Shown here in pieces: positions 17,331 through 25,805 of a stretch of 64,000 nt of DNA. The position numbers and the translations under genes were made by a program. Origin of the DNA: CAZFHA01 sp964518595 (GTDB lineage Bacteria; Bacillota; Clostridia; Saccharofermentanales; Saccharofermentanaceae). Below the pieces are notes generated by a model that was not told the origin of the DNA, searched no databases, and saw only the letters and a program-made list of their open reading frames with translations. Within the stretch, counting starts at the first letter, position 1. Every line of letters begins with the position of its first letter. The DNA is taken from positions 1 to 64,000 of the forward strand of contig CAZFHA010000015.1 of NCBI GenBank assembly GCA_964518595.1, in the 5' to 3' direction.

Positions 17331-17358
17331 TTGACAGCCGACTTAGTTGTGCTATAAT
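17331..17358 (+). promoter_or_regulatory. Promoter of long non-coding RNA, copy 1
   Basis: TTGACA (17331-17336), a 16-nt spacer, TATAAT (17353-17358): a full sigma-A consensus, placed so that transcription would begin at the closing helix of the RNA at about 17365. No ribosome-bound ORF follows. Confidence 0.85.
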
Positions 17359-17364
17359 TAAATT

Positions 17365-17759
17365 AGCTCCAGGGAATACTAGATGATGATTCCTGAAGGG
17401 ATACCACTTCATCGAAAGGTGAGGGTAGCAGAGTTCTACAGAAGGTGCGAGAGCACGGTTATGTGGAGTCAGGTAAACAGAACTTTGAATTGACAATGAG
17501 TTAAGCACAGGTTTCTTAAGCAGTCTGACGATTGAGGTTGAGAACGAAAGTTTTTGATACTTGGACGCAGATGAAGTCTTAGGAAGGTGTAATGATATTT
17601 CTTGAAGGTCACAAGACCATTTACGAAAGTAGATGTCAAGTGGTATTGAGGAGATAGAGTAGCATAGCCTTAGCGGAACAGTTGGATGTTTGAATTCTTA
17701 TATTTGATAATCTGTAATTGGTAGACTGGAAGAATCGGAACTATAGGTTCGCTGGAGTT
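17365..17759 (+). ncRNA. Long structured non-coding RNA, copy 1 (family not recognised)
   Basis: A region of about 395 nt without a plausible gene, closed by AGCTCCA (17365-17371) pairing with TGGAGTT (17753-17759). Inside are many hairpins: GGAAT/ATTCC (17373-17393); CTTCATC-GAAA-GGTGAGG; GTGC-GAGA-GCAC; UUGAGAAC-GAAA-GUUUUUGA (17538-17557); and a three-way junction closed by CTTGA/TCAAG (17601-17640) holding GGTC-ACAA-GACC and ATTTAC-GAAA-GTAGAT. Several loops are GNRA tetraloops. The ends and several helices are shared with copy 2 at 40254, with compensatory changes. After the closing helix comes TTTTTATATTT, which may help termination. It could belong to a known large RNA class such as ROOL, GOLLD or OLE, but I cannot confirm any. 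Confidence 0.75.
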
Positions 17760-17859
17760 TTTATATTTGGGTATTTAGAATTCAGGAGCTTAAAGGCATT
17801 TAAGGTAAAGTGATAAAGTCAGATTCAAATATTTTTTCTTCATTACTTGAGTTTTTGCC

Positions 17860-17898
17860 AACGCTATTATTCTAATCATCGAATAGAATAATAGCGTT
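17860..17898. terminator. 15-bp inverted repeat between ncRNA copy 1 and the FadR gene
   Basis: AACGCTATTATTCTA (17860-17874) and its exact complement (17884-17898) enclose a 9-nt loop. It sits between the plus-strand RNA and the minus-strand FadR unit, where a bidirectional terminator would be useful, but no T-run follows on either strand. Apart from this and the RNA, the 17251-18013 gap shows nothing further. Confidence 0.5.
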
Positions 17899-18013
17899 AA
17901 CGAGAAAATTTACTGCAGGAGCGATTAAACACAGAATAGTTGACTTCAAGCCGCTGTGAATGCTAACAGAACATGCAGGCAGCAAGTAAGTCCTTAGTGA
18001 TATGTTGCTTTAT

Positions 18014-18688
18014 TTAGACATCGGCAATATCGTTATACAGCATAAAGTTAATACTGTTGAGAATAGAAATGGCCTTCTTTGTGTTTCTTTCCCGAATAGC
18101 AAAGTACAGATCACAATGTAGTGGAATCGTCTCCGTGAAGGGATCGGACAGACCAAGAGGAAAATCCTGAAATTGAGTCATTAAATCGACACTTGTCATG
18201 TACAATTGATAGAGGACAACATTATGACAATGCTTGTAAATGAGACGGTGAAATTCTCGGTCTTCATCAGCCTGGCGCACCTCCCGGTAGTACTTGTCCA
18301 TCATGCTCTGTGTTACTTCTTTAAGCTCATCCAGCTCCTGGTTGGTAGCATTTTTAATTAGTAGCTTGACGGCTTCTATATCTAGTATTTTTCGAACATG
18401 GAGTAAGTCTAAAAGCGTTTCTTTCTCTTTTTTTAAGTCGATTTGACTGGTAAAAAATGAATCCTCAATTCTCTGGATATAGACTCCTTTTCCATTTAAA
18501 ACAGAGACTACTTCTTTAGCTTCCAGAGTCTTAATTGCCTCTCGAATGGAAGCTTTACTGATGCCCATCATGTCGGCCATGGTTCCCTGTGGTGGCAGGC
18601 GATCGCCTGCCTTGAGATTGTGAGTTTTAATGTACTCGTAAATAAAGCTAATGATTTGAGATTGTAGTGGTGTTCTTTCAATTAACAT
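18014..18688 (-). CDS. FadR-family (GntR) transcriptional regulator
   Basis: A protein of 224 aa with an N-terminal GntR winged helix (about residues 5-72: GDRLPPQGTMADMMGISKAS, then REAIKTLEAKEVV) and a C-terminal helical FCD ligand domain. FCD-type regulators often sense uronates or other sugar acids and usually repress. Its ATG overlaps the last 11 nt of the GH88/105 gene, so the enzyme and regulator are translated together. It probably controls the neighbouring glycan genes. Confidence 0.88.
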   Translation of the reverse strand: MLIERTPLQSQIISFIYEYIKTHNLKAGDRLPPQGTMADMMGISKASIREAIKTLEAKEVVSVLNGKGVYIQRIEDSFFTSQIDLKKEKETLLDLLHVRKILDIEAVKLLIKNATNQELDELKEVTQSMMDKYYREVRQADEDREFHRLIYKHCHNVVLYQLYMTSVDLMTQFQDFPLGLSDPFTETIPLHCDLYFAIRERNTKKAISILNSINFMLYNDIADV

Positions 18689-19739
18689 ATTTCACCTGCA
18701 AATGTACTTGTTCAGGGTGGTGCAGTAATTCAACTAATAGAATCAGCGCAATGTTTTGACCATATCCCGTGGGACGTAGTTTTACCTGTTTGTAGTAGTC
18801 TAAATTATCTGCAACAATCGTTCCATAAGAAACATTTTGCACCATTCCGTTACTATCAATATTTTCGATAATGGCGGCGGCAGCCCTTTTGGCATTCGAA
18901 CTATACCGAGCATCAATATGCCCCATTCTGATTCCTTTTAGTATACCATAAGTAATACCGGCCGAGCCCGAAACTTCTACATAAGAGTCAGGATCATCCA
19001 GTAGGGTATGCCAAAGTCCGTTTGCGCTTTGAAGTTTGGCACAAGTGTCTACTTGCTGGCGATAAGCATCGAGAATCATATTCACCAGCCAATCATATCC
19101 GCTGATAAGTTGAGGGAGCTCGGCAGCGGCTATTGTGAACCAGCAGTTTCCTCTTGCCCAGAAGGCTGAAGCAAAATTATCTCCCCGCAGAAAAGACCAG
19201 CCGTGCGCCCACAAGCCGTGCTTGTTATTGCTAAGATACCTAATGTGTAAGAGAAATTGTTTTAGTCCTTCTTGTATATACGCTTCTTTGTGACAAATTG
19301 ATCCACACTTAATTAGGAATAGAACCGTCATAAATACGGTATCCGCCCACAATTGTTCCTCGTTTAATGAATCAATTGTGTAATGCTGAATGCCTCCCAT
19401 TTGCGTTTTAGGCATTTCTTTTAAGACCCATTCTGCCCATTCATCGCAAAATTCTTTGTACTTTTCGATAGCTGTTTCTTCATATAGGTGGCAGAGCGTA
19501 AGCAGTGGTGCCATGGTATTTACGTTACGAACCTGAGGCAAATCCATTTTGTTATCAAACCAATTTTTCAGGTATTCCAGATATCTTTCTTCCTTTGTGT
19601 GTTCATAGTATTTCCAGATTCCATAAAGAGCTACTCCTTGAGACCAGTCCCAAATCTCCATATCAAATAATATATTGTCATCAATTTTATTTTTGTCCAT
19701 GATTTTTTCTATAATTTTTTCGCAGATACTCTTAATCAT
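18678..19739 (-). CDS. GH88/GH105 unsaturated uronyl hydrolase (YteR-like)
   Basis: A protein of 353 aa with no signal peptide, so probably cytoplasmic. The (alpha/alpha)6-barrel pattern fits GH88/GH105: WDWSQGVALYGIWKYY near the start, EEQLWADTVFM with the likely catalytic Asp near residue 133, and FWARGNCWFTIAAAELP near 190. Such enzymes remove the unsaturated galacturonyl or glucuronyl residue left at the non-reducing end by polysaccharide lyases, as YteR does on rhamnogalacturonan fragments. The start ATG has AAAGGGAGG upstream. It forms an overlapping two-gene unit with the FadR regulator and is divergent from the main island operon. Confidence 0.85.
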   Translation of the reverse strand: MIKSICEKIIEKIMDKNKIDDNILFDMEIWDWSQGVALYGIWKYYEHTKEERYLEYLKNWFDNKMDLPQVRNVNTMAPLLTLCHLYEETAIEKYKEFCDEWAEWVLKEMPKTQMGGIQHYTIDSLNEEQLWADTVFMTVLFLIKCGSICHKEAYIQEGLKQFLLHIRYLSNNKHGLWAHGWSFLRGDNFASAFWARGNCWFTIAAAELPQLISGYDWLVNMILDAYRQQVDTCAKLQSANGLWHTLLDDPDSYVEVSGSAGITYGILKGIRMGHIDARYSSNAKRAAAAIIENIDSNGMVQNVSYGTIVADNLDYYKQVKLRPTGYGQNIALILLVELLHHPEQVHLQVKYVN

Positions 19740-20011
19740 TTTGTTCCTCCCTTTGTAGCATGTGACTTATTGTTGCAATTCAGCGTTTTATAATTTGATG
19801 GTTTTGTGCAATATGATAAATGGTTGCTAGAATAAATGCAAGTTTATTTTTTTTCTTTTCAGTAAAGAAGAGGATTTCTATCAGAAACACGGCAGCTTAT
19901 CTGAAAAGTCATAAAATCCATAAAACTTAATGTTTTCAGTGATTTTAAGACGTATTTGTGTGAAGTTGCTATGTGTAAATCTCAAATAAAAAATAAAAAT
20001 GCACAAATCTG

Positions 20012-20040
20012 TTGACAAATAGAAAAAATAATCATAGAGT
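20012..20040 (+). promoter_or_regulatory. Putative promoter of the plus-strand glycan operon
   Basis: TTGACA (20012-20017), a 17-nt A-rich spacer, TAGAGT (20035-20040), about 110 nt before the first gene. The 19740-20148 intergenic region is strongly A/T-rich and holds the divergent start regions of the GH88/105 and 20149 genes. I see no clear operator palindrome. Confidence 0.55.
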
Positions 20041-20148
20041 TTATACAAAACATTACAATGCTATCAGGTAGCTGTTAGGTTATGATCCTTTCGTTAGAAG
20101 TTTTATTTGTCGCTGGAATTAAAAAGACATGAAAGTAGAGGAGATTCC

Positions 20149-22035
20149 ATGACCAATCAAGAGGACCGAAAGAAGAGGTACAACGAGACATACTTGCCAG
20201 TTATACTACAGGAAATTGAAAAAGGTATTTTGCGGCCAAATGATCTCGATCAAGTTGGTGCACGGTCCTGGGTGTGGAATTGTTTGACGCTTTTTGAAAC
20301 TGGGTATGAACAAGAGGCTAATGATATTATTTTGCAGGTAGAGTTATATGCCTGTGAATTTCTCCCCATGCAGTTTTGCTCAATTCTTAAGCGGTATAGA
20401 AGTTTGTTGCGATCTGACTCAGTAGAGCGGATGAAGCAGTATATCTTAGGTAGTTTAGATCATGCGGCTCAAGGCAGAATACATGTATCCATGTATAATG
20501 ATAATTTCGCGCACATGGCCGCATTTACCCTTTTGGCCGCTGGAGAACTGTTTGATTTACCCCAATATTTTGCCATAGGCCTTGAAAAACTCCGGGATAC
20601 TACGGATATGTTTAGACGATGTGGACAGATTATGGAATACAGTAGCCCGGTTTATACCGCTGTGGACACACTGGTATTTGCAGAGATGTATAACCTAATT
20701 GATGATCCGGTAGTCAGGAAAATGGCCTTAAAGTGCGAGGAGAGAATGTGGATTGAAGTGGCAAGTCTGTTTCATGCTCCCAGTGGTAGGATGGCCGGTC
20801 CGATTTCTAGAGCGTACACAGCGGATACTTTAGGGCACCCGAATATCACTACTTCTTTGCTTTGGATGGGCTTTGGAGATGCTGTCTATATTAATCCTCT
20901 TGCAGATTACTTTCCGCCCCGAGAGAACCAGTTTATTCATATTTCGGAGAATGCCCTACTCTTACCGAATTGTGGCTGGATATGTAATGTACCCTACCAT
21001 ATTCCAGATTACTTATTGGAGCTTGCGCTTCATAAGCAATTTCCTTTTGAAGCGGCATTTACTACAGAGTGCATTCCGTCTAATGCTCTTGCCTATCTTG
21101 AGGCTGATGATGAGTATACCACCTATGGTGGATACCGCGGCTTTAACTACACCTACATGGAAGAAGAGTATGCAATGGGAACTGCGAAAGGCCAATATCA
21201 CAGTGGCGCAATGAGCGATAGTTTCTACATTACGTACAAAAATATAGCGGCTCCAAAGAACATTACACATTCAAATGTGGTGTTTGCAAAGTATATTTTC
21301 AATGATAAAGAAATGGAGAAGGCGAACACCTATCAATATTATGGTGAGGCACACCCATCTGGGTTTCGGGATGAAGGGCGGAAATTTGGCATTCAGCACA
21401 AGAATACTTCGCTGGTTGCTTACAAACCGAGTAATCTTGAAAGAGAAAATGTATTCAGTGCCAAATTATCCATTTATTTTCCTTGCCACTTTTTTGATAA
21501 ATATTTGTTCTATTCAGAGGAAAAGGTCATCACTCAGCTTCCTTATGAATCTGTAGAACCCACATCTATTACCGTTGATATAGGACTATCATTTCTACAC
21601 TTTAGACCACTCTGCTTAACTGATTTGTCCAGAAAGGCAGCAGTAAAAATTTATCGAGAAAACAAATATATTATTCTTTCTTTTTATAACTATGAAGGGG
21701 AGGCGACTTCATTTGATAGTTTGACGCTTCTTTTGGCTCAAAATGGTTTTGTCTGTACTTGCCAAGCCAAGAAAAAGGGGAGTCTCTCTCAATTCCTCGC
21801 CTCCGTCTCGGCGGCGCAAGTGCTGGACACCTTGGAAGAATCCGCCAAGGAGATCACAAGACGAGTTCGGTACTCAAACCAAGACACCGAGTTATTTCTC
21901 ACAGTGCATCCGATTAGTGAGTCTATTGTTGCTGATACTGTCAATAAGCGGCCGCGAGGAGCACACATTCCCCTATTAAAAGTGGATACATTAGATTTAT
22001 CAAAGGTTCCCTTTACAGAAGAGAATGAAATATAA
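20149..22035 (+). CDS. Uncharacterised large enzyme, probable (alpha/alpha)-toroid plus beta-sandwich
   Basis: A protein of 628 aa that I cannot place in a named family. Residues about 1-270 are helix-rich with toroid-like repeats (SWVWNCLTLFETGYEQEAND, YNDNFAHMAAFTLLAAGELF, SSPVYTAVDTLVFAEMYNL, SRAYTADTL). The second half is beta-rich and aromatic (YTTYGGYRGFNYTYMEEEYAMG), like the C-terminal sandwich of heparinase/alginate-lyase-type enzymes. Conserved-looking Tyr, His, Asn and Asp in YNDNFAH and SRAYTAD are candidate catalytic residues. There is no signal peptide, so it should act in the cytoplasm on imported oligosaccharides. I use ATG 20149 because AGGAG precedes it; the frame runs 14 codons further up. 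It opens the operon, followed by ABC permeases 80 nt on. Confidence 0.7.
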   Translation: MTNQEDRKKRYNETYLPVILQEIEKGILRPNDLDQVGARSWVWNCLTLFETGYEQEANDIILQVELYACEFLPMQFCSILKRYRSLLRSDSVERMKQYILGSLDHAAQGRIHVSMYNDNFAHMAAFTLLAAGELFDLPQYFAIGLEKLRDTTDMFRRCGQIMEYSSPVYTAVDTLVFAEMYNLIDDPVVRKMALKCEERMWIEVASLFHAPSGRMAGPISRAYTADTLGHPNITTSLLWMGFGDAVYINPLADYFPPRENQFIHISENALLLPNCGWICNVPYHIPDYLLELALHKQFPFEAAFTTECIPSNALAYLEADDEYTTYGGYRGFNYTYMEEEYAMGTAKGQYHSGAMSDSFYITYKNIAAPKNITHSNVVFAKYIFNDKEMEKANTYQYYGEAHPSGFRDEGRKFGIQHKNTSLVAYKPSNLERENVFSAKLSIYFPCHFFDKYLFYSEEKVITQLPYESVEPTSITVDIGLSFLHFRPLCLTDLSRKAAVKIYRENKYIILSFYNYEGEATSFDSLTLLLAQNGFVCTCQAKKKGSLSQFLASVSAAQVLDTLEESAKEITRRVRYSNQDTELFLTVHPISESIVADTVNKRPRGAHIPLLKVDTLDLSKVPFTEENEI

Positions 22036-22115
22036 ATTTATATTTCATTCATTCAAGATAAGCGATGAAACATGATGCGAAAAAAACAGAAGTGAGGATA
22101 TTATAGGAGGATAGA

Positions 22116-23057
22116 ATGAAAGGGAATGGAGTAAATAAGACGGAAAGAAAGCTTAGTTCAAGACGAAAGAAAATTTTCACTAGAAATAACATTATATTGT
22201 ACTTGATGATACTTCCAGTTTTTTTACAATATCTTATTTTTACCTATATTCCAATGGCCGGAATAGCAATTGCCTTTACAGATTTCACCGCAGGTGGATT
22301 TCAAGGCTGGGTTGGGCTGAAGCACTTTAAATATTTGTTTAACTTGCCATTCTTTTGGACATCCCTAAGAAACACGATCTCTTTTATTTCCATTAATTAT
22401 TTAATTGCCTTTCCCGCACCGATTATTTTAGCGCTCATGCTTAATGAAGTACGCCGGGGGTGGTTTAAAAAATTCGTACAAACCGTCACTATTATGCCTC
22501 ACTTTATTTCCTGGATTGTTGTGTCCGGTATTTTCCTAGCCTTGCTCTCGCCAAATTCTGGTTATGTCAATGAAATTATCAAGCTATTTGGTGGTACTCC
22601 GGTCTATTTTATGGGTGAAAGCGAGTGGTTTCAGTTGATTGTCTCCTTTGTGCGTGTTTGGAAAGGCGTCGGATATAGCACGATTATCTACTTAGCCGCT
22701 CTTTCCAGTGTGGATCAGGAGCTATATGAAGCTACCGTTGTGGATGGCGCAAACCGCTGGAAACAGACATGGTATATCACGTTGCCGGCCATTAAGCCTG
22801 TGATTCTGGTGGTGTTTGTTCTTTCCTTTGCCGGAGTATTAAATCTTTTTGAACCAGTTTTTGTGTTTTTGAACGATATGGTCAGATCTACCGGTGAAGT
22901 TTTGGACACATATGTCTACAAAGTGGGTATCCAGAATGGCAAATATCCCATTGCTACGGCCATGGGTTTATTTAAATCAGTTATTGCTTTTGTTCTCGTT
23001 GTGATTACCAATCTTTTGAGTAAGAAGCTGACGGAAGATGGTCGAAGTGTTATTTAA
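22116..23057 (+). CDS. Sugar ABC transporter permease (LplB/YteP type)
   Basis: A protein of 313 aa with six membrane segments and the ATPase-coupling EAA loop YEATVVDGANRWKQTWYITLP near residues 205-225. It belongs to the CUT1 subgroup that includes B. subtilis LplB and YteP, importers of rhamnogalacturonan-type oligosaccharides. It pairs with the permease 16 nt downstream and the lipoprotein at 24094. The ATG follows ATAGGAGGA at good spacing. Confidence 0.9.
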   Translation: MKGNGVNKTERKLSSRRKKIFTRNNIILYLMILPVFLQYLIFTYIPMAGIAIAFTDFTAGGFQGWVGLKHFKYLFNLPFFWTSLRNTISFISINYLIAFPAPIILALMLNEVRRGWFKKFVQTVTIMPHFISWIVVSGIFLALLSPNSGYVNEIIKLFGGTPVYFMGESEWFQLIVSFVRVWKGVGYSTIIYLAALSSVDQELYEATVVDGANRWKQTWYITLPAIKPVILVVFVLSFAGVLNLFEPVFVFLNDMVRSTGEVLDTYVYKVGIQNGKYPIATAMGLFKSVIAFVLVVITNLLSKKLTEDGRSVI

Positions 23058-23073
23058 CCTATGAGGAGATGTA

Positions 23074-23967
23074 ATGTTTATGAAGAAAAAAATGACCAGA
23101 AGCCAAAGGGCTTTTCATGTCACTAACACGACCCTGTTGATCCTTGTATCCATTACGATGATTTTTCCAGTGCTGTACGTAGTGAAAATGTCTATGGATA
23201 CCGGTGCTGCCGACACAAATGGTTTGTCTCTTATTCCGAGAGAATTTTCAACTATCTTTTATGAGATGATTTTAAATAAGCCGTTCATATTTCGCTCCTT
23301 ACTGAATACAATACTAATTACCATTGTAGGAACTGCACTGTCTTTAATTATTGAATCCATGGGGGCATATACCCTTTCCCGAAGGGACATACCAGGTCAT
23401 AGATTTTTTACCTATATGCTGATCATTCCGATGATGTTTTCGGGTGGTATCATTCCTCTTTTCCTGACGCTAAAACAAATTAATTTGATCGACAGCTTTT
23501 GGGTTCTGATTCTGCCTAGCTGTGTCAGTGGCTGGAACATGATTCTGATCCGCAACTATTATTGGAGTATCCCTGAGAGTTTGAAAGAAGCGGCTCGAAT
23601 TGACGGTGCTTCTGAATTTAGAGTTTTTTATCAGATTATTATTCCTCTGGCCAAACCCGTTTTAGCGGCAATTGGTCTCTTTACCTTAGTCGGTTTTTGG
23701 AACTCTTTTTATAATGCCTTAATGTTCATTACCAGTACTGAAAAATATACATTTCAGTTAGTTTTACGGGAAATGATTAATAATGCGGAATCTAAGGAGC
23801 AAGAACTTTTACAAATGGGACTGTCGGCAGAAAGCTTGAAAAATGTTAGCGCTGAGAATCTTGCGGCAGCAATGATTGTTGTTTCAATTGTGCCAATTAT
23901 TATCGTATATCCATTTATTCAAAAGCACTTTACCAAAGGTATTATGGTTGGTTCGGTAAAGGGTTGA
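23074..23967 (+). CDS. Sugar ABC transporter permease (YtcP/MalG type)
   Basis: A second CUT1 permease, 297 aa with six membrane segments. The EAA loop KEAARIDGASEFRVFYQIIIP lies near residues 170-190, and the YTLSRRDIPGHRFF segment is typical of YtcP. It forms the heterodimeric channel with the 22116 product. The start has GAGGAG 6 nt before the ATG; a second ATG two codons later is possible. Confidence 0.9.
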   Translation: MFMKKKMTRSQRAFHVTNTTLLILVSITMIFPVLYVVKMSMDTGAADTNGLSLIPREFSTIFYEMILNKPFIFRSLLNTILITIVGTALSLIIESMGAYTLSRRDIPGHRFFTYMLIIPMMFSGGIIPLFLTLKQINLIDSFWVLILPSCVSGWNMILIRNYYWSIPESLKEAARIDGASEFRVFYQIIIPLAKPVLAAIGLFTLVGFWNSFYNALMFITSTEKYTFQLVLREMINNAESKEQELLQMGLSAESLKNVSAENLAAAMIVVSIVPIIIVYPFIQKHFTKGIMVGSVKG

Positions 23968-24093
23968 GCAGGTGCAAAGAGAAGAGAAAATTGGAATGGA
24001 GAAAGGAGGTTAGGGCTTTAGATGTTCCTGATTATTTATTACTTGTAGAGAAAGAAGGAGGCGCTGTTTTTCCTATGAACAGCAAAATAAGAA

Positions 24094-25704
24094 ATGAAAA
24101 AAATAGTATCTTTATTATTAGTAACGGTCTTATTTCTGTCTGCCTGTGCTCCCGAGGCTAAAACCAGTGATATAAGTAAAGGTGGCAGTGCGGATTCTAC
24201 CGGAAAGGTGGCCGGTCAGACAAATCCGAGCGGAAATGTTGATGAAAGTGACAAGTATATCGAGATCACAACTTGTTTGATTTTCGGTGATTCAACTGAC
24301 AATGCGGATCTAAAGGCGTCCATTCAGGAAAAGATTAAGGAAGAGACCGGCTATACAATCAAACTCAATATATATCCCAGAAACGAATATAATGAGAAAA
24401 TCAGAATGCTGGCTCTTTCCGGAGAATTGAACGGTTTAATTCGAACTTTTGGTATTTCAGATTTGCTTCGAATGAAGCAAGATGGTGTAATTGAGCCTAT
24501 AACAACTGCTTTGGAAGGCCAGGAATTCTGGGAGAAAATTCCGGAGGACGGAAGGTCGGTCATGTTCTATGATGATGAGTACTGGGGATTCCCAATGGGA
24601 TACAATCAGACCATGTTTACCAGAAGTTTCCGTAAAGACTGGCTGGACAATTTAGGACTTGAAGTACCTAAAACAATTGATGATTTTGCTAAAGCAATGG
24701 AAGCTTTTACAGAGGAGGATCCAGATCAAAATGGCATTAAAGATACTGGGGGATTTGTATCCTCCAAGACTTGGAATCTACAGGATATTTTTCAAGCCTA
24801 TGATGCCAGACTAGATAATACGGGCGGTGGCTCAATTGTCTATGATCCTAAAGTTGGTGCTTTTACCGATACAATGGTTAAGCCTGAAATGGTTGAAGCT
24901 TTAACCTTCCTAAAGGACGCCTATAGCAAAGGCTGGCTTGATTCCGAAACCTTTACCAATAAAGGCTCAGACATGCGGGATAAAATGACCTCTGGTAAAT
25001 TTGGCAGTACCTACTATTGGAACGGCTGGGCTAAACTGGATGGTATTGATCTCTTCAAATCAACGGAAGCCGACGCGCAAGTGGAAGAGATTATTGCCAT
25101 GATCGGTAATAGGACAGAAGATGTCAATTTCATATCGGCTCCGGCTGCTCCGCCATATGTTCTTGCCAAGGGCACCAAGAACGGGGAACAAATGGTAAAA
25201 AACTTTTTAGACCTTTTAGCTACTGAAAAAGGCTATGAGCTCTGCCGCTTTGGCGTAGAGGGTGAGTCTTTCCGTAAAGAAGGCGACACCTATCTTGTAC
25301 TCCGAGATGCAGCGGGTGCACCCTTGCCGGGCGTGGGAATTATTGGTGAATATCCGGATACTAATATTGAGAATATGCCTTGGGCCTACGATGGAACGCC
25401 TGAAGAAGTCGAAAAGTCCTTAGCCCAGATGAAAGAAAAGTTTAATGTGGTCAAGGAGGCTGTGAAGTCCAAAGAAATCTATATCGTGCAATATGATGTT
25501 ATTGTCTCCGAAACCTATGAGGCTATTCGTGGCGATGTAGAGATTGCCTTTAACACTTGTATGGCAGAGGCCATTACCGGAAAAGTACCCGTAGAGACTG
25601 CTATCCAAACCTACATTGATACACTGAAAGCGATAGGCGCTGATCAGGCAATCAATGAGACAAACGAAGCCTATGGTCTGAAAGCCGAACCGTTTGTGTA
25701 CTGA
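24094..25704 (+). CDS. Extracellular oligosaccharide-binding lipoprotein (LipO/YtcQ type)
   Basis: A protein of 536 aa with a lipoprotein signal peptide ending LFLSAC (lipidated Cys18) and a solute-binding domain, the receptor of the ABC importer encoded upstream. The length suits the long LipO/YtcQ subgroup. The start is odd: the strong ribosome site (GAAGGAGG, 24055-24062) serves an ATG at 24075 in another frame, whose 28-codon ORF overlaps this start, and the ATG at 24094 itself has only weak pairing. A run of seven A follows the ATG; one A fewer would join the two frames into a longer signal peptide. Confidence 0.88.
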   Translation: MKKIVSLLLVTVLFLSACAPEAKTSDISKGGSADSTGKVAGQTNPSGNVDESDKYIEITTCLIFGDSTDNADLKASIQEKIKEETGYTIKLNIYPRNEYNEKIRMLALSGELNGLIRTFGISDLLRMKQDGVIEPITTALEGQEFWEKIPEDGRSVMFYDDEYWGFPMGYNQTMFTRSFRKDWLDNLGLEVPKTIDDFAKAMEAFTEEDPDQNGIKDTGGFVSSKTWNLQDIFQAYDARLDNTGGGSIVYDPKVGAFTDTMVKPEMVEALTFLKDAYSKGWLDSETFTNKGSDMRDKMTSGKFGSTYYWNGWAKLDGIDLFKSTEADAQVEEIIAMIGNRTEDVNFISAPAAPPYVLAKGTKNGEQMVKNFLDLLATEKGYELCRFGVEGESFRKEGDTYLVLRDAAGAPLPGVGIIGEYPDTNIENMPWAYDGTPEEVEKSLAQMKEKFNVVKEAVKSKEIYIVQYDVIVSETYEAIRGDVEIAFNTCMAEAITGKVPVETAIQTYIDTLKAIGADQAINETNEAYGLKAEPFVY

Positions 25705-25740
25705 GTATAGGAGTCCGGTGCCAATGAGGACGGATGATGA

Positions 25741-25775
25741 GCAAGAGCCGAATTCGGTTGTAATTCGGGTCTTGC
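25741..25775 (+). other. Strong stem-loop between binding-protein gene and downstream enzyme
   Basis: GCAAGA-G-CCGAATT pairs with AATTCGG-G-TCTTGC around a 7-nt loop, with one G/G mismatch, followed by CATCTTTT. It lies 36 nt after the lipoprotein stop. It may act as a partial terminator or as an mRNA 3'-end stabiliser within the operon. Confidence 0.55.
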
Positions 25776-25805
25776 CATCTTTTAGAAAGTACTAGAGGGA
25801 ATAAT

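Noticed and set aside
17284..17508. 74-codon minus-strand ORF over the promoter and 5' part of ncRNA copy 1
   Set aside because: It has no ribosome site, and no equivalent exists at copy 2, although the RNA features correspond.
23964..24093. A separate small protein between the permease and the lipoprotein
   Set aside because: The frame is open but its first part has no ribosome site; only the ATG at 24075 is worth noting, as an overlapping leader frame.
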